Shown here one piece after another: positions 8,620-17,800 of a stretch of 64,000 bases of DNA. Source of the DNA: Stenomitos frigidus ULC18. GTDB lineage: Bacteria > Cyanobacteriota > Cyanobacteriia > Leptolyngbyales > Leptolyngbyaceae. Within the stretch, counting starts at the first letter, position 1. Each line of letters opens with the position of its first letter. The translations under genes were made by a program, and so were the position numbers. Where the stretch lies: positions 34,393 through 98,392 of the forward strand of contig NZ_PVWK01000124.1 in assembly GCF_003003795.1 (NCBI RefSeq). The letters are read 5' to 3'. The notes beneath the pieces were generated by a model. That model saw only the letters and a list, made by a program, of their open reading frames with translations. It had not been told where the DNA came from and did not search any database.

Positions 8620-9804
8620 ATGGATGATAGCCAGAAAAAGTGTTTTGTAATTATGCCTTACGGCATCAAAAAAGATCAAAGCACTGGGAAGGACGTCGAT
8701 TTTGAGATTGTTTATGAATCCATCATTAAGCAAGCTGTCGAAGATATGGGGATTGCTATCTATCGATCAGACAAAATCAAAGAAGGTGGAGTGATCGTAG
8801 AAGACATGTTCCATCATATTCTTTATGATGATGTCGCGGTCGTGGATATCACCACATCGAATGCAAATGTTTTTTACGAACTCGGTGTTCGCCATGCTCT
8901 CAGAGCTTCAGTGACTATTATCATACGACAAAAAAGCTCTCTTCCTATCCCTTATAATATCCAGTCTCTTAAGGTTTTTGAGTATGATTTAGAGAATCGC
9001 GAGACATCAAGAAAAACGCTTTCAGAATTCATCCTCAACGGCTTGAAAAATCAAAATCAGAAACCAGATAGCCTTGTACAGAAACATATTGGAAAATATT
9101 TCAAAGTTCAGATGCTTGGAGCTGAAAACGAGCCACTGCCTCATAAAGTTCACGATTTTGAACTTAAAGATGTACCAGGTAAACATGTCGGGATTATCAC
9201 AGGTGATCTTCAAAAAGTCGTAGAAGTTGACATCTGGGTTAATTCGGAAAATACAAACATGCAAATGGCTCGATACTACGATCGCAACATTTCTGGTGTG
9301 ATCCGCTATCTTGGGGCAGAAAAAAGTTCCTCTACTAAGCGAGTAAAGCGAGATACGATTGCCGACGAACTATTGGAAAATATGGATGGTGAGACTTATG
9401 TTGATGGAGGAACAATTATTTCAACAAGTTCTGGTCAATTAGAAAAGTCGCATAACGTCAAAAAAGTTTTTCACGCTGCTTCAGTTAACGGGCAAATAGG
9501 GAAAGGGTATATACCCATTCAAGAGGTAAATGCATGTGTCACTAATGCGCTTAGAAAAGTAGACGATGATTTTGGCGATGAAGGCTACAAGTCAATTTTG
9601 TTCCCAATCATGGGTGCAGGTGCAGGTGGTGCTGATCTTAGAGCAAGTGCGAAGCAGCTAATTGATGCAGCAATCTCTTATCTAGAAATCTTTACGAGAA
9701 GTACCATCAAATATGTTTACTTTTTAGCTTGGAGTGAACGTGAACGAGCTGCGTGCGAAGAGATTCTTGCTTCGAACAGCAGACTCAAACGACTTACTAA
9801 ATGA
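8620..9804 (+). CDS. Deoxyribosyltransferase/TIR-like domain fused to a macro domain
   Basis: This 394-residue protein has two domains. The N-terminal one (about 5-145) starts with CFVIMPYG (8-15) and contains VAVVDITTSNANVFYELG (72-89). That pattern is typical of Rossmannoid proteins in the nucleoside 2-deoxyribosyltransferase/TIR-like group, where the Glu of YELG (Glu87) is the likely catalytic residue for breaking an N-glycosidic bond. The second (about 188-388) is a divergent macro domain: IITGDLQ (192-198), NSENTNMQM (208-216) in place of the NAAN motif, and FPIMGAGAGG (328-337) for the phosphate loop. Macro domains bind or hydrolyse ADP-ribose. A plausible reading is that the first domain releases or modifies an NAD-type nucleotide and the second binds the product, with the upstream Nudix enzyme degrading it. 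AAGGGA lies upstream of the ATG. The activity is inferred, not shown. Confidence 0.8.
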   Translation: MDDSQKKCFVIMPYGIKKDQSTGKDVDFEIVYESIIKQAVEDMGIAIYRSDKIKEGGVIVEDMFHHILYDDVAVVDITTSNANVFYELGVRHALRASVTIIIRQKSSLPIPYNIQSLKVFEYDLENRETSRKTLSEFILNGLKNQNQKPDSLVQKHIGKYFKVQMLGAENEPLPHKVHDFELKDVPGKHVGIITGDLQKVVEVDIWVNSENTNMQMARYYDRNISGVIRYLGAEKSSSTKRVKRDTIADELLENMDGETYVDGGTIISTSSGQLEKSHNVKKVFHAASVNGQIGKGYIPIQEVNACVTNALRKVDDDFGDEGYKSILFPIMGAGAGGADLRASAKQLIDAAISYLEIFTRSTIKYVYFLAWSERERAACEEILASNSRLKRLTK

Positions 9805-9897
9805 GCATGAGGGAATTCTGCATTACTAACCATTGCATTATATGCAAGTAAAGTTGTCTTCATCTTCAGTAAGTACAGGCATTCACTAACAAATGAG

Positions 9898-9929
9898 AAA
9901 AGCCCATGATTTCATCATTTTAGGCTTTT
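9898..9929 (+). terminator. Rho-independent terminator of the Nudix/macro operon
   Basis: AAAAGCC (9898-9904) pairs with GGCTTTT (9923-9929), with an inner ATGAT/ATCAT pair. It lies 94 bases past the macro-fusion stop. The remaining 9930-10129 shows no gene. Confidence 0.7.
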
Positions 9930-10129
9930 ACTACATGTAAATCCTAACTTGTTATGAAGTCTTTGCACCTCAATCACTGATTAGTGAGTTAGGAAGTCTT
10001 GCAATGTGAAAACTAGAATTTTCAATCTTTTTTCTCCTTGCCATTTCGTGCTTATCGGATTCTGCGTGGCACCATGCCTCCCAGAGTGTGTCGTGTAGCT
10101 GAAGTTTACTCACTGCTTTCTAAGTGGGA

Positions 10130-11698
10130 CTATATTTCCCTAATCAGCGCTGGAAGTAAGTATTGCGATAGCGTAAAGGCATCAACACCTAAAAGTGTGC
10201 GTTCCTGCATCGCTAAAATGCCTGCTTGGGCATGCCACCAAGCACCCGCCAAGACACTATCAAGAATAGAATGTGATGGAGAAGGAGCTGCGATCGTCTG
10301 TGCCAGTAGTCCACCTAGCAGCCCAGTCAGCACATCGCCACTACCCCCGCGAGCCAGTGCAGCCGTACTTTGAGGATTAATCCAGACGGTGCCTTCAGGG
10401 TCAGCGATCGCAACTCGTGCCCCCTTCAGCAGCACAACAGCACCCGATGCCGCCGCCGCCGCTTGAGCAGCCATAATCCGGCAGGGCATTGGATCGGCAA
10501 GATCCGGGAAAAGTCGCTTAAATTCACCCAAATGTGGCGTGATGACCGTTGGTGCTTGCCGTGTTTGGAGTGTTGGAATGGTGCCCTGTTGGGCGAGAAA
10601 ATTTAAACCATCAGCATCCAGGACAAGCGCCTGCTTTTGGCTCAAGACCTGCTGTATAACAGCGTGAGCATCCATCGTTAAGCCAGGACCACAGGCGATC
10701 GCGTGATACACACTGAGATCAAGTCCATCTGGCAATTGAGCGATCGCGCCCGTTTCTGATTCGTCACAGCCCCACACCAGCGCTTCGGGTAACTGTGCTG
10801 TTAACGTTGCTTTCAACGCCTTTGGAGCCGCGATCGAGAGCATACCAACACCACTGGCGCGGGCACCAAGGGCTGTCAGCAACGCACCACCGGCGTACCG
10901 GCGAGAACCACAGATCAAGAGGACGTGTCCCATTTTGTATTTGTGTGTGGCGGCAGGACGCGCTAAGGGCAAATGAGCGATCGCCTGCTCTGGTGTAATG
11001 CGTCGTACCGATGGTGGCTTGCCCAACACAGCCCACACATCCGTCAGAGGTACACCGAAATCAATCAATTCAATGCTGCCTGCATAGTCAAGCGCCTGGT
11101 CTTGCAGCAAACCTTGCTTCCATAAGCCGAGACATAGAGTGTGGGTTGCGCAGACGGCCGTTCCCAGTGCTGCACCTGTATCGGTGTGTAAGCCTGATGG
11201 AAGATCAATACTGACGACTGGTTGAGACCATTGGTTGATTTGGTTAACCACCGTTTCAATGTCGCCACTTAGCGATCGCTGTAGCCCAAACCCAAACAAC
11301 CCATCGATCAACACATCACAGTCCTTTAACGCGTCTACCTGTTCCACGAAGGGAATGCCGAGACTTTGACAGTAGCGATACTGCTGCGCTGTTAAATCTT
11401 TGAGATTTGAAAAAGGGCAATACAGTGAAACAGTGTAGCCGTCGAGGTGCAATTCACGGGCGACAACCAGTGCGTCACCCCCGTTGTGCCCAGGTCCGAC
11501 TAAGACACCTAGATGCTGGTGCCGATCAGCATAGAGCGCTTTAACTCGACGAGCAATGAGTCCTGCAGCCTTTTCCATTAAGGCTTCCACCGGCAGACCC
11601 GCAGCAAAAATACGCTCTTCAATCTGCCTCATCTGAGCGGCAGTGACCACAATTTGCTGAAGCGACTGGATTCTCGTCAGCACTGTTGAAGCTGTCAT
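10130..11698 (-). CDS. nnr: Bifunctional NAD(P)H-hydrate epimerase / ADP-dependent dehydratase
   Basis: The protein repairs damaged NADHX and NADPHX. An N-terminal YjeF_N epimerase domain (from VVTAAQMRQIEERIF to about residue 215, including LVGPGHNGGDALV) interconverts the R and S hydrates. A C-terminal ribokinase-like dehydratase domain uses ADP to restore NAD(P)H, with ITPHLGEFKRL and the signature ARGGSGDVLTG near the end. The frame is open upstream to a GTG at 11860, but the family begins just before IVVTAAQM, so the ATG at 11698 is preferred (522 residues); no convincing ribosome-binding site decides between them. Many HIP1 sites occur in the gene, unlike the neighbouring island. It is a housekeeping enzyme; its closeness to genes with a possible NAD/ADP-ribose theme may be coincidence. 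Confidence 0.93.
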   Translation of the reverse strand: MTASTVLTRIQSLQQIVVTAAQMRQIEERIFAAGLPVEALMEKAAGLIARRVKALYADRHQHLGVLVGPGHNGGDALVVARELHLDGYTVSLYCPFSNLKDLTAQQYRYCQSLGIPFVEQVDALKDCDVLIDGLFGFGLQRSLSGDIETVVNQINQWSQPVVSIDLPSGLHTDTGAALGTAVCATHTLCLGLWKQGLLQDQALDYAGSIELIDFGVPLTDVWAVLGKPPSVRRITPEQAIAHLPLARPAATHKYKMGHVLLICGSRRYAGGALLTALGARASGVGMLSIAAPKALKATLTAQLPEALVWGCDESETGAIAQLPDGLDLSVYHAIACGPGLTMDAHAVIQQVLSQKQALVLDADGLNFLAQQGTIPTLQTRQAPTVITPHLGEFKRLFPDLADPMPCRIMAAQAAAAASGAVVLLKGARVAIADPEGTVWINPQSTAALARGGSGDVLTGLLGGLLAQTIAAPSPSHSILDSVLAGAWWHAQAGILAMQERTLLGVDAFTLSQYLLPALIREI

Positions 11699-11983
11699 CC
11701 TCGAAGGGTGCAACACTGTAAGTGGTGCATCGTGTGCAGTGAACCAAGACTGTACAACATCCCCCTCGGTCAAAAACAACTGACCGAGGAGAGAGATGGC
11801 CGCAGTCAACGCCATTAAGTTGATTGACCACAGGCGATGCAGAACGACCTTGGCACCCACTCGTAGTCGATAGCGATCGCCGTATCACTCAATAAGTGGA
11901 CGTCATGAAACTGAAGATGCTTGATGCTGAATGCTGATGGCTGACAGCTTTGAGAGCTGATCAGTTGCATGAGGCGCTTCTAC

Positions 11984-12763
11984 TTAGCGGTTGTAGTAAA
12001 CTCGTGCATCGAGACCACCACCATTAAGGAACTGACTAATCTTCTTAGCGTCGCTATGCTGTGCGAAAGGGCCAATTTCCAGGTGTGGTCCTAGCGGTGC
12101 GCCTTTCTCTTGAATGGCTTCCTGGCGGATACCCATGCGAATCGCTCGATCAGCCAGACTGGCAAGCTCATCTCGACCGCCTGGAATGACAACGACATAG
12201 CGGCTTGTTGTTGCTACGTTTGGTGAGAGCACATTGCTTGCTGCATTGATGGTCCCCAGCTCAGCCATAATGCCTTGCGAGTTTAGCGCCGCAATTTGCC
12301 GCCGAGCACTTGCCTCGTTGTCAAAGGTTCCAGCTTGAATGACTGTCTGCCCCTGATACTGCTGTACAACTGCATTCGGCTCAATCGATCGCACTTGCTG
12401 CAATAAATAGGGACTGTCTCCATTCACATAGACAACATACTGAGCGGCTACACCTTGGCGATTGATCGGTGCTACAAAGACAGTTTCGCCACCCGGTAAC
12501 GGGGTCGAGTTGCTAGAGTACCCATTCGTCAGACCCGGCACTGAAACGGTCGGTGGTGGTGGCAATGGCACAATCTGCTGCGCTTGGCTCGGGGACAGTC
12601 CCATAAAGGAGACGATCGCGCAACCACCCAGCGCCCAACAGCCTACAAGCAGCGATCTCATAGGCAGACATTGGCCTGAATGGATGTCGAACGATCGTAG
12701 ACAGGCGCTATCAGAAGCCTGTCCAGAAAGGTTTGTGCCTCTATACAGTGCACCAGTTGCCAT
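11984..12763 (-). CDS. Secreted SPOR-domain-like protein
   Basis: The protein has a hydrophobic export segment (LLVGCWALGGCAIVSFMGL, ending in SPSQAQQ), a proline-rich linker (PLPPPPTVSVPG) and a C-terminal region with SPOR-like features: VIQAGTFDNEASARRQIAAL and LEIGPFAQHSDAKKISQFL. SPOR domains bind denuded peptidoglycan, so an envelope location is expected. The start is ambiguous. ATG 12763 has GAGGGA nine bases upstream and gives 259 residues; ATG 12661 gives a more normal signal peptide but lacks a ribosome-binding site; the frame is open to 12910. I prefer 12763 on the ribosome-binding site. Short repeat-like sequence of the CTGATGGCTGACAG type lies between this stop and nnr (about 11906-11960). 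Confidence 0.75.
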   Translation of the reverse strand: MATGALYRGTNLSGQASDSACLRSFDIHSGQCLPMRSLLVGCWALGGCAIVSFMGLSPSQAQQIVPLPPPPTVSVPGLTNGYSSNSTPLPGGETVFVAPINRQGVAAQYVVYVNGDSPYLLQQVRSIEPNAVVQQYQGQTVIQAGTFDNEASARRQIAALNSQGIMAELGTINAASNVLSPNVATTSRYVVVIPGGRDELASLADRAIRMGIRQEAIQEKGAPLGPHLEIGPFAQHSDAKKISQFLNGGGLDARVYYNR

Positions 12764-12997
12764 CGTGCATCCCTCACAGCATGGTTTGATGTCAGCCATG
12801 TTATACGCAGAATGACTGAATGGCACAAAAAACGGTACAGATGACCTGTACCGTCGTTTGGTAACGAGAACTCCACTGAGAGTTTTAAGGCTAAGACTAG
12901 GCTCAATCAAGCCGTCCTCGACTTTTTAGCAACTGACCGAGTTGAGGCTTTAAGTCCAACCGTTGATGCTAGTAAGAACCAGCATTCTCGGGCAGAT

Positions 12998-13426
12998 CTA
13001 CACAATTTGCTGTAGTTCCTGCTCAAGCAAATCGATCAGGTTTTGGTCGCCTCTATCGCGTGCCACTTGAAGGCGACGCTGCAGGTTGTTGTAAAGATTG
13101 CTGCGATGAACAGTTGCGAACTCTGCTTTGCCAGACGCTTTCTTGCTAAAGCGAGCTGTGTTTGATAAGACGCTGGATGTGGCTTGCACAGCTGCAACGG
13201 GCTTTGTCCAACCGTTTAAGGAGTAGGCAGTACCACGGTACACTAACTGTGCAGGTGGCTGTGACACTGGCAGGCTCGGCTCTGCATTAGGGTCGACGGC
13301 GTAAACGGAACCACGGTAGCGTAGGTTAAAGGTGGGTCGGAGAGCGCGAAAAACATTTGACTCACGGGCGGCTTTAGTGCCACCGGGAGTATACTCGTAA
13401 TGAGCGCCACGGTAAGTAAGTTGCAT
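12998..13426 (-). CDS. DUF4278 protein with three YRG motifs
   Basis: The 142-residue protein repeats a short beta motif three times: LTYRGAHYEY (3-12), LRYRGSVYAV (about 35-44) and LVYRGTAYSL (about 62-71). This is the DUF4278 motif common in cyanobacteria, of unknown function. The C-terminal part (RSNLYNNLQRRLQVARDRGD) is helical and charged. No signal peptide or membrane segment is seen, so it should be cytosolic. The motif begins at the very N-terminus (MQLTYRG), which supports this start. Confidence 0.8.
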   Translation of the reverse strand: MQLTYRGAHYEYTPGGTKAARESNVFRALRPTFNLRYRGSVYAVDPNAEPSLPVSQPPAQLVYRGTAYSLNGWTKPVAAVQATSSVLSNTARFSKKASGKAEFATVHRSNLYNNLQRRLQVARDRGDQNLIDLLEQELQQIV

Positions 13427-13687
13427 GGTCTTCGCCTCTTGGTTAAATGCGTTGTTATTGTGGTTTGAGGCGCGTTCCTTCGGGACTTCTCCCTACTTCC
13501 GTCCGCCGAATCCAATTTTCGGCTAGATGAACGATTGATTTATATCTGTATTATAAGCTACAGAAATAGGCAATTATGGGGGCTTTAGTGAAACTTTATA
13601 CTCCATGTCTGAGATCTCTGTCTTTGGGATGACTCTAGGTGCAGTTGGGCGATCGCTGACTCTCACTCGTCAAGAACCATTAGCTAA

Positions 13688-14662
13688 CTACGCTGGTAGC
13701 AGCCCTTTTGCGGTCAGCCAGTCGCTGTTAAAGAGTTTGGACTGGTAGCGGCTACCACCATCGCATAGAACGGTGACGATCGTGTGTCCGGGTCCTATTC
13801 GCTTTGCCAGGGCGATCGCGGCTCCAACGTTAATGCCGACTGAGCCACCCATGAACAGCCCGTCTTTTTCCAGAAGTTGATAGACCATCCGCACCGCTTC
13901 GGTGTCATCAATTTGAATCGCATCATCGGCGGGTGCTCCTTGCATATTGGCCGTCACACGGCTGTTGCCAATGCCTTCGGTAATGGAACTTCCCTCAGCT
14001 TTCGGTTCACCCGTTTTGACGTAGCTATAAAGTCCGCTACCCATTGGGTCAGCGAGGACGCATTGAATCTCAGCCTTCTTTTCTTTTAAAAATAGGGCCA
14101 CTCCGGCGTAGGTGCCACCCGTACCCGTTGCAGCGACCCAGGCATCGACGTTGCCATCGGTCTGCGTCCAAATCTCAGGTCCCGTTGTTTCATAATGGGC
14201 CTGGCGATTTGCCAAGTTGTCGAACTGGTTTGCCCAAATCGCGTTTTCCATTTCTGAGGCGATTCTGCCGGAAAGCTTGACGTAATTATTGGGATCTTTG
14301 TAAGGCACAGCAGGAACGGTACGCACTTCGGCTCCCAACGTCCGCAAGAGATCAATTTTTTCCTGCGACTGCGTTTCGGGAATGACAATCAGGCATTTAT
14401 AGCCTTTGGCGTTGCAGATGTGCGTCAGCCCGATACCTGTGTTACCAGCAGTGCCTTCTACAACGGTGCCTCCAGGCTTGAGCAGACCTTTTGCTTCGGC
14501 ATCTTGAATAATGTAGAGTGCAGCCCGATCTTTGACCGAGCCACCAGGATTCAAAAATTCTGCTTTGCCCAGAATTTCGCAGCCTGTTTCGTCGCTGAAG
14601 CTGTTCAGCCGAATTAAAGGGGTGTTGCCGATCGCGCCGATGAAGCCACTCTTGATATCCAT
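13688..14662 (-). CDS. cysK: Cysteine synthase A (O-acetylserine sulfhydrylase)
   Basis: This 324-residue PLP enzyme makes cysteine from O-acetylserine and sulfide in the cytosol. The PLP lysine is Lys44 in GGSVKDRA, and the phosphate-binding loop is EGTAGNTG (69-76). The start MDIKSGFIGAIGNTPLIRL matches the family. Cyanobacteria usually hold several paralogues; this one lacks an extra CBS or C-terminal domain, so cystathionine beta-synthase is unlikely. It appears monocistronic. A cysM-type specificity cannot be excluded by eye. Confidence 0.92.
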   Translation of the reverse strand: MDIKSGFIGAIGNTPLIRLNSFSDETGCEILGKAEFLNPGGSVKDRAALYIIQDAEAKGLLKPGGTVVEGTAGNTGIGLTHICNAKGYKCLIVIPETQSQEKIDLLRTLGAEVRTVPAVPYKDPNNYVKLSGRIASEMENAIWANQFDNLANRQAHYETTGPEIWTQTDGNVDAWVAATGTGGTYAGVALFLKEKKAEIQCVLADPMGSGLYSYVKTGEPKAEGSSITEGIGNSRVTANMQGAPADDAIQIDDTEAVRMVYQLLEKDGLFMGGSVGINVGAAIALAKRIGPGHTIVTVLCDGGSRYQSKLFNSDWLTAKGLLPA

Positions 14663-14802
14663 GCTAAAAACTACCTGGTGATTCTCTATTCCCTATAAAG
14701 ATTCTGGCGTATGGCGGCTAAATTGGTGCTCTCTTTTTAGCAGCAGACGGCATTTGGTTCGATCTATACGTTCATCTCATTGCCAGCCAGATTGCAGTTG
14801 TC

Positions 14803-14837
14803 AAAAAAAAGGATGCGGTGTCGATCGCACAGCATCC
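14803..14837 (-). terminator. Rho-independent terminator of the giant repeat protein gene
   Basis: GGATGC (14811-14816) and GCATCC (14832-14837) flank a loop with further partial pairing. On the minus strand the stem is followed by eight T residues (14803-14810 read as A on plus). It lies 28 bases past the stop at 14866. Confidence 0.85.
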
Positions 14838-14865
14838 GTTGAGTGGTAAGCGCAGTCAGTTTAGT

Positions 14866-17800
14866 TTACGAGTAGCTGAAGTTGATGTAGAAGAATGCAT
14901 TGGAGAGCGTGCCTCCGACGCCACCATCCGATACCGTGAACTGGAAGGTCTCGCCGCTGCCGTTACCGAGGTAGTCGAAGCTGACGTTGCCTGAATCGAT
15001 GTCGGCCTGGGTAAAGGATTGACCTGCGCTGATCTGCCTGCCATTCAGCCGCAGCGCACCAACCGTTGGGTTTGGCACCGACGTAAGAGTGTAAGTCAAT
15101 TGAGCGGTTGTGTTATCCACATCGGTCACCTGAAGCAAGTCGCTGCCGATGACGGTCAACGAAGGTGTATTACCAGCCAGGAGCAAGCCAGTATTGCTGG
15201 CCAGGACAGGTGCATCGTTGACAGGATTGATGTTGATGTTGAAGACGCGACTACTGATGGTCGTTGTGCCATCCGACACCTGGAAGACAAAGACATCGTT
15301 GCCGCTGGGCTCACTACCATTGTGCACATAGGTCAGCCCGCCCTGATCGATTTGCTGTTGCGTGACGATCGCGTTTGCAGCCAGAGCCACACCGTTCAGG
15401 AACAATGTCCCGTAGATTGGCACTGTTGGCAGCGTGTACCTCAACTCTGACGTTAAGTTATCGGCATCAGAGGTCTTCAGCAGCGTGTTCGTGATGTTCA
15501 GCGTTGCGCCTTCGTTCACGGTGGCAGGCCCCGAAGCGACGATCGTGGGCGCGTCGTTGACGTTGGCGATGCCGATATTGAATGTCTTGCTGCCTGTGGT
15601 TCCCCCTGCGCCATCGTTCACTGTAAAGATGAAGCTGTCGCTGGTGGTTTCGCTACCGTTGTGACGATAAGAGATTCGGTTGCTGTTGATGTCGTCTTGG
15701 GTAAAGGTCTGGCTGAGGCTCAGGGCAGCGCCATTCAACCGCAGGTTGCCGTTGTTAGGAGCACTGCTCAAGGTGTATTTCAACTGCACCGTCGTATTGT
15801 CGGCATCACTGACACTCAGCAACGTATTGGAAATTGTACTGGTTGCCCCTTCGCTTAAGTTCAATTTCGCATTGTTGACGATCGCGGGTGCATCATTCAC
15901 CGGGTTAATCACGATGTTGAAGGTGGCGTTGCCGCTACCAGGAATAGTGATGCTACCGGGCGTGTTGTCGAACACCTTAAAGGTAAAGCTATCGCTCGTC
16001 GTCTCGCTGCCATTCTGGAGATAAGAGAGGTAGCCGCTGTTGACATCGGCCTGAGTGAATGTGCCGCCAGCCGCCAGGGTTGCAGTCGTGCCACCACCAT
16101 TTGAAAGCCGCAGGCTGCCACTAGTAAGCGGATTTGGCGCACTGAACAGCGTATAGACAAGTAGATCAGGCGTATTGTCTACATCCGTGGTGCGGAGTTG
16201 CGAGTTGGTAATAACGCTAGAAGTGCCTTCGCTTAAGGTCAGTGTACGGTTCGTCACTAAGACTGGGGAGTCGTTTACAGCGCTAACGGTAAGCGCAACA
16301 GAGCCAGTGACGATGCCAGGAGAGCCGGAACCGGTATTGCCCTGGTCGTTAACGGTGATATTCAGCGTGTCGGCACCGGAGTAGTCTTGCTTGCCGCGAT
16401 AGGTCAGGGTATTGAGCACAGGTGTCAGGGCTGCCAGTGTGCCGATGTAGTTGACAGTACCCGTGCCGTTACCCGTTAGTGCGCCGCCACTGCCAACCGC
16501 ACCGAGCGTCAGAGTGCCATTGCTAACGGCAAAGTTCACCTGAATGGGATTTGGCCCCGAGTCGACATCGTTCAGGATGATGGCTTTACCAGCGTTGAAC
16601 ACCAGATTGGTGTCTTCACTAACGGTTTGAGCGCCAGGTACGGTCAGGGTTGGCGCATCGTTGACCGCGTTGACGTTGACACTAATCGTCTTGATGTCAA
16701 AGAGAGAACCACCAAAGCCTGTATTGCCTTGATCGTTCGCCTGAATCGTGATGGTATCGGCTCCGTTGTAATTGAGGTTCCCTTTATAGGTCAGGTTAGC
16801 GATCGCCGTATTAATGTTATTCAGCGTGTCGGTAATGGTCAGCGTTGCACTGCCCGCTACGAGTGGATCAAGCGTCAGTGTTCCGTTGGTTGCCGATAGC
16901 GTGACGGTGATTGGGTTTGGATTAGAGTCAGCATCGGTGACATTGATACCGGAGAGCAGCAAGTTGGTGTCTTCGTCTACTGTTTGACTACCTGGTACGG
17001 TGATCACTGGTGCATCATTCACAGCCGTCACTGTGATTGCCAGTGCTTTGCTGTCGAGGCCGATCGCGCCGGAGCCTGTTGCACCCTGATCATTCGCAGT
17101 GAGCGTGAGGGTATCAGCCCCATTGAAATTCGGGTTGCCACGGTAGCTGAGCCCAGACAGTGCTGCATTGATGTCGCTGAGATTGCCTCTGAAGGCAACG
17201 CTGCTGGTGTTGTCAGCACCAGCCGTGATGGTCAGTCCAGCGGTGTTACCCAGCTTAAGCGTTCCGTTACTCACAGCCAGAGTGACAACTAGCGAACTGC
17301 TGCCTGCATCAATGTCGGCAAGGCTAAGGCCGGTGATTGGCAACGTGGTATCTTCACTCACTGTTGGCGGGCTTGGGAGTGTGAAGACGGGCGCATCGTT
17401 GACCGCAGTGACGTTAATGGTGAAGGTCTGGAGTGCAGAACTATCAACCCCACCGAGAGCGGTGCCACCATTATCTTTAAGCTGTACGGTCACGATCGCG
17501 GTGCCGTTGACATTGGGAGCCGCTGTGTAGGTGAGCGTGCCTGTCGTTGGGTCGATCGTTGGAGCAACTGAGAACAGAGACGGATTATCGGTATTGACCA
17601 GCACACTGAGTGTTTGAGCCGCTTCATCCGCCGGTCCTGCTGTAATTGCGGTTGCCCAACCTGCGACCGTTTGCGCACCTGCATCTTCGGTGATGGTTTG
17701 GTTCGCACCCTTTGTAAAGGATGGCGTATCGTTCACCGGATTAGCGGTGATGGTAAAGGTGCTGGCGGGTGACGTATCGTTCCCACTGTTCGCTGTCCCA

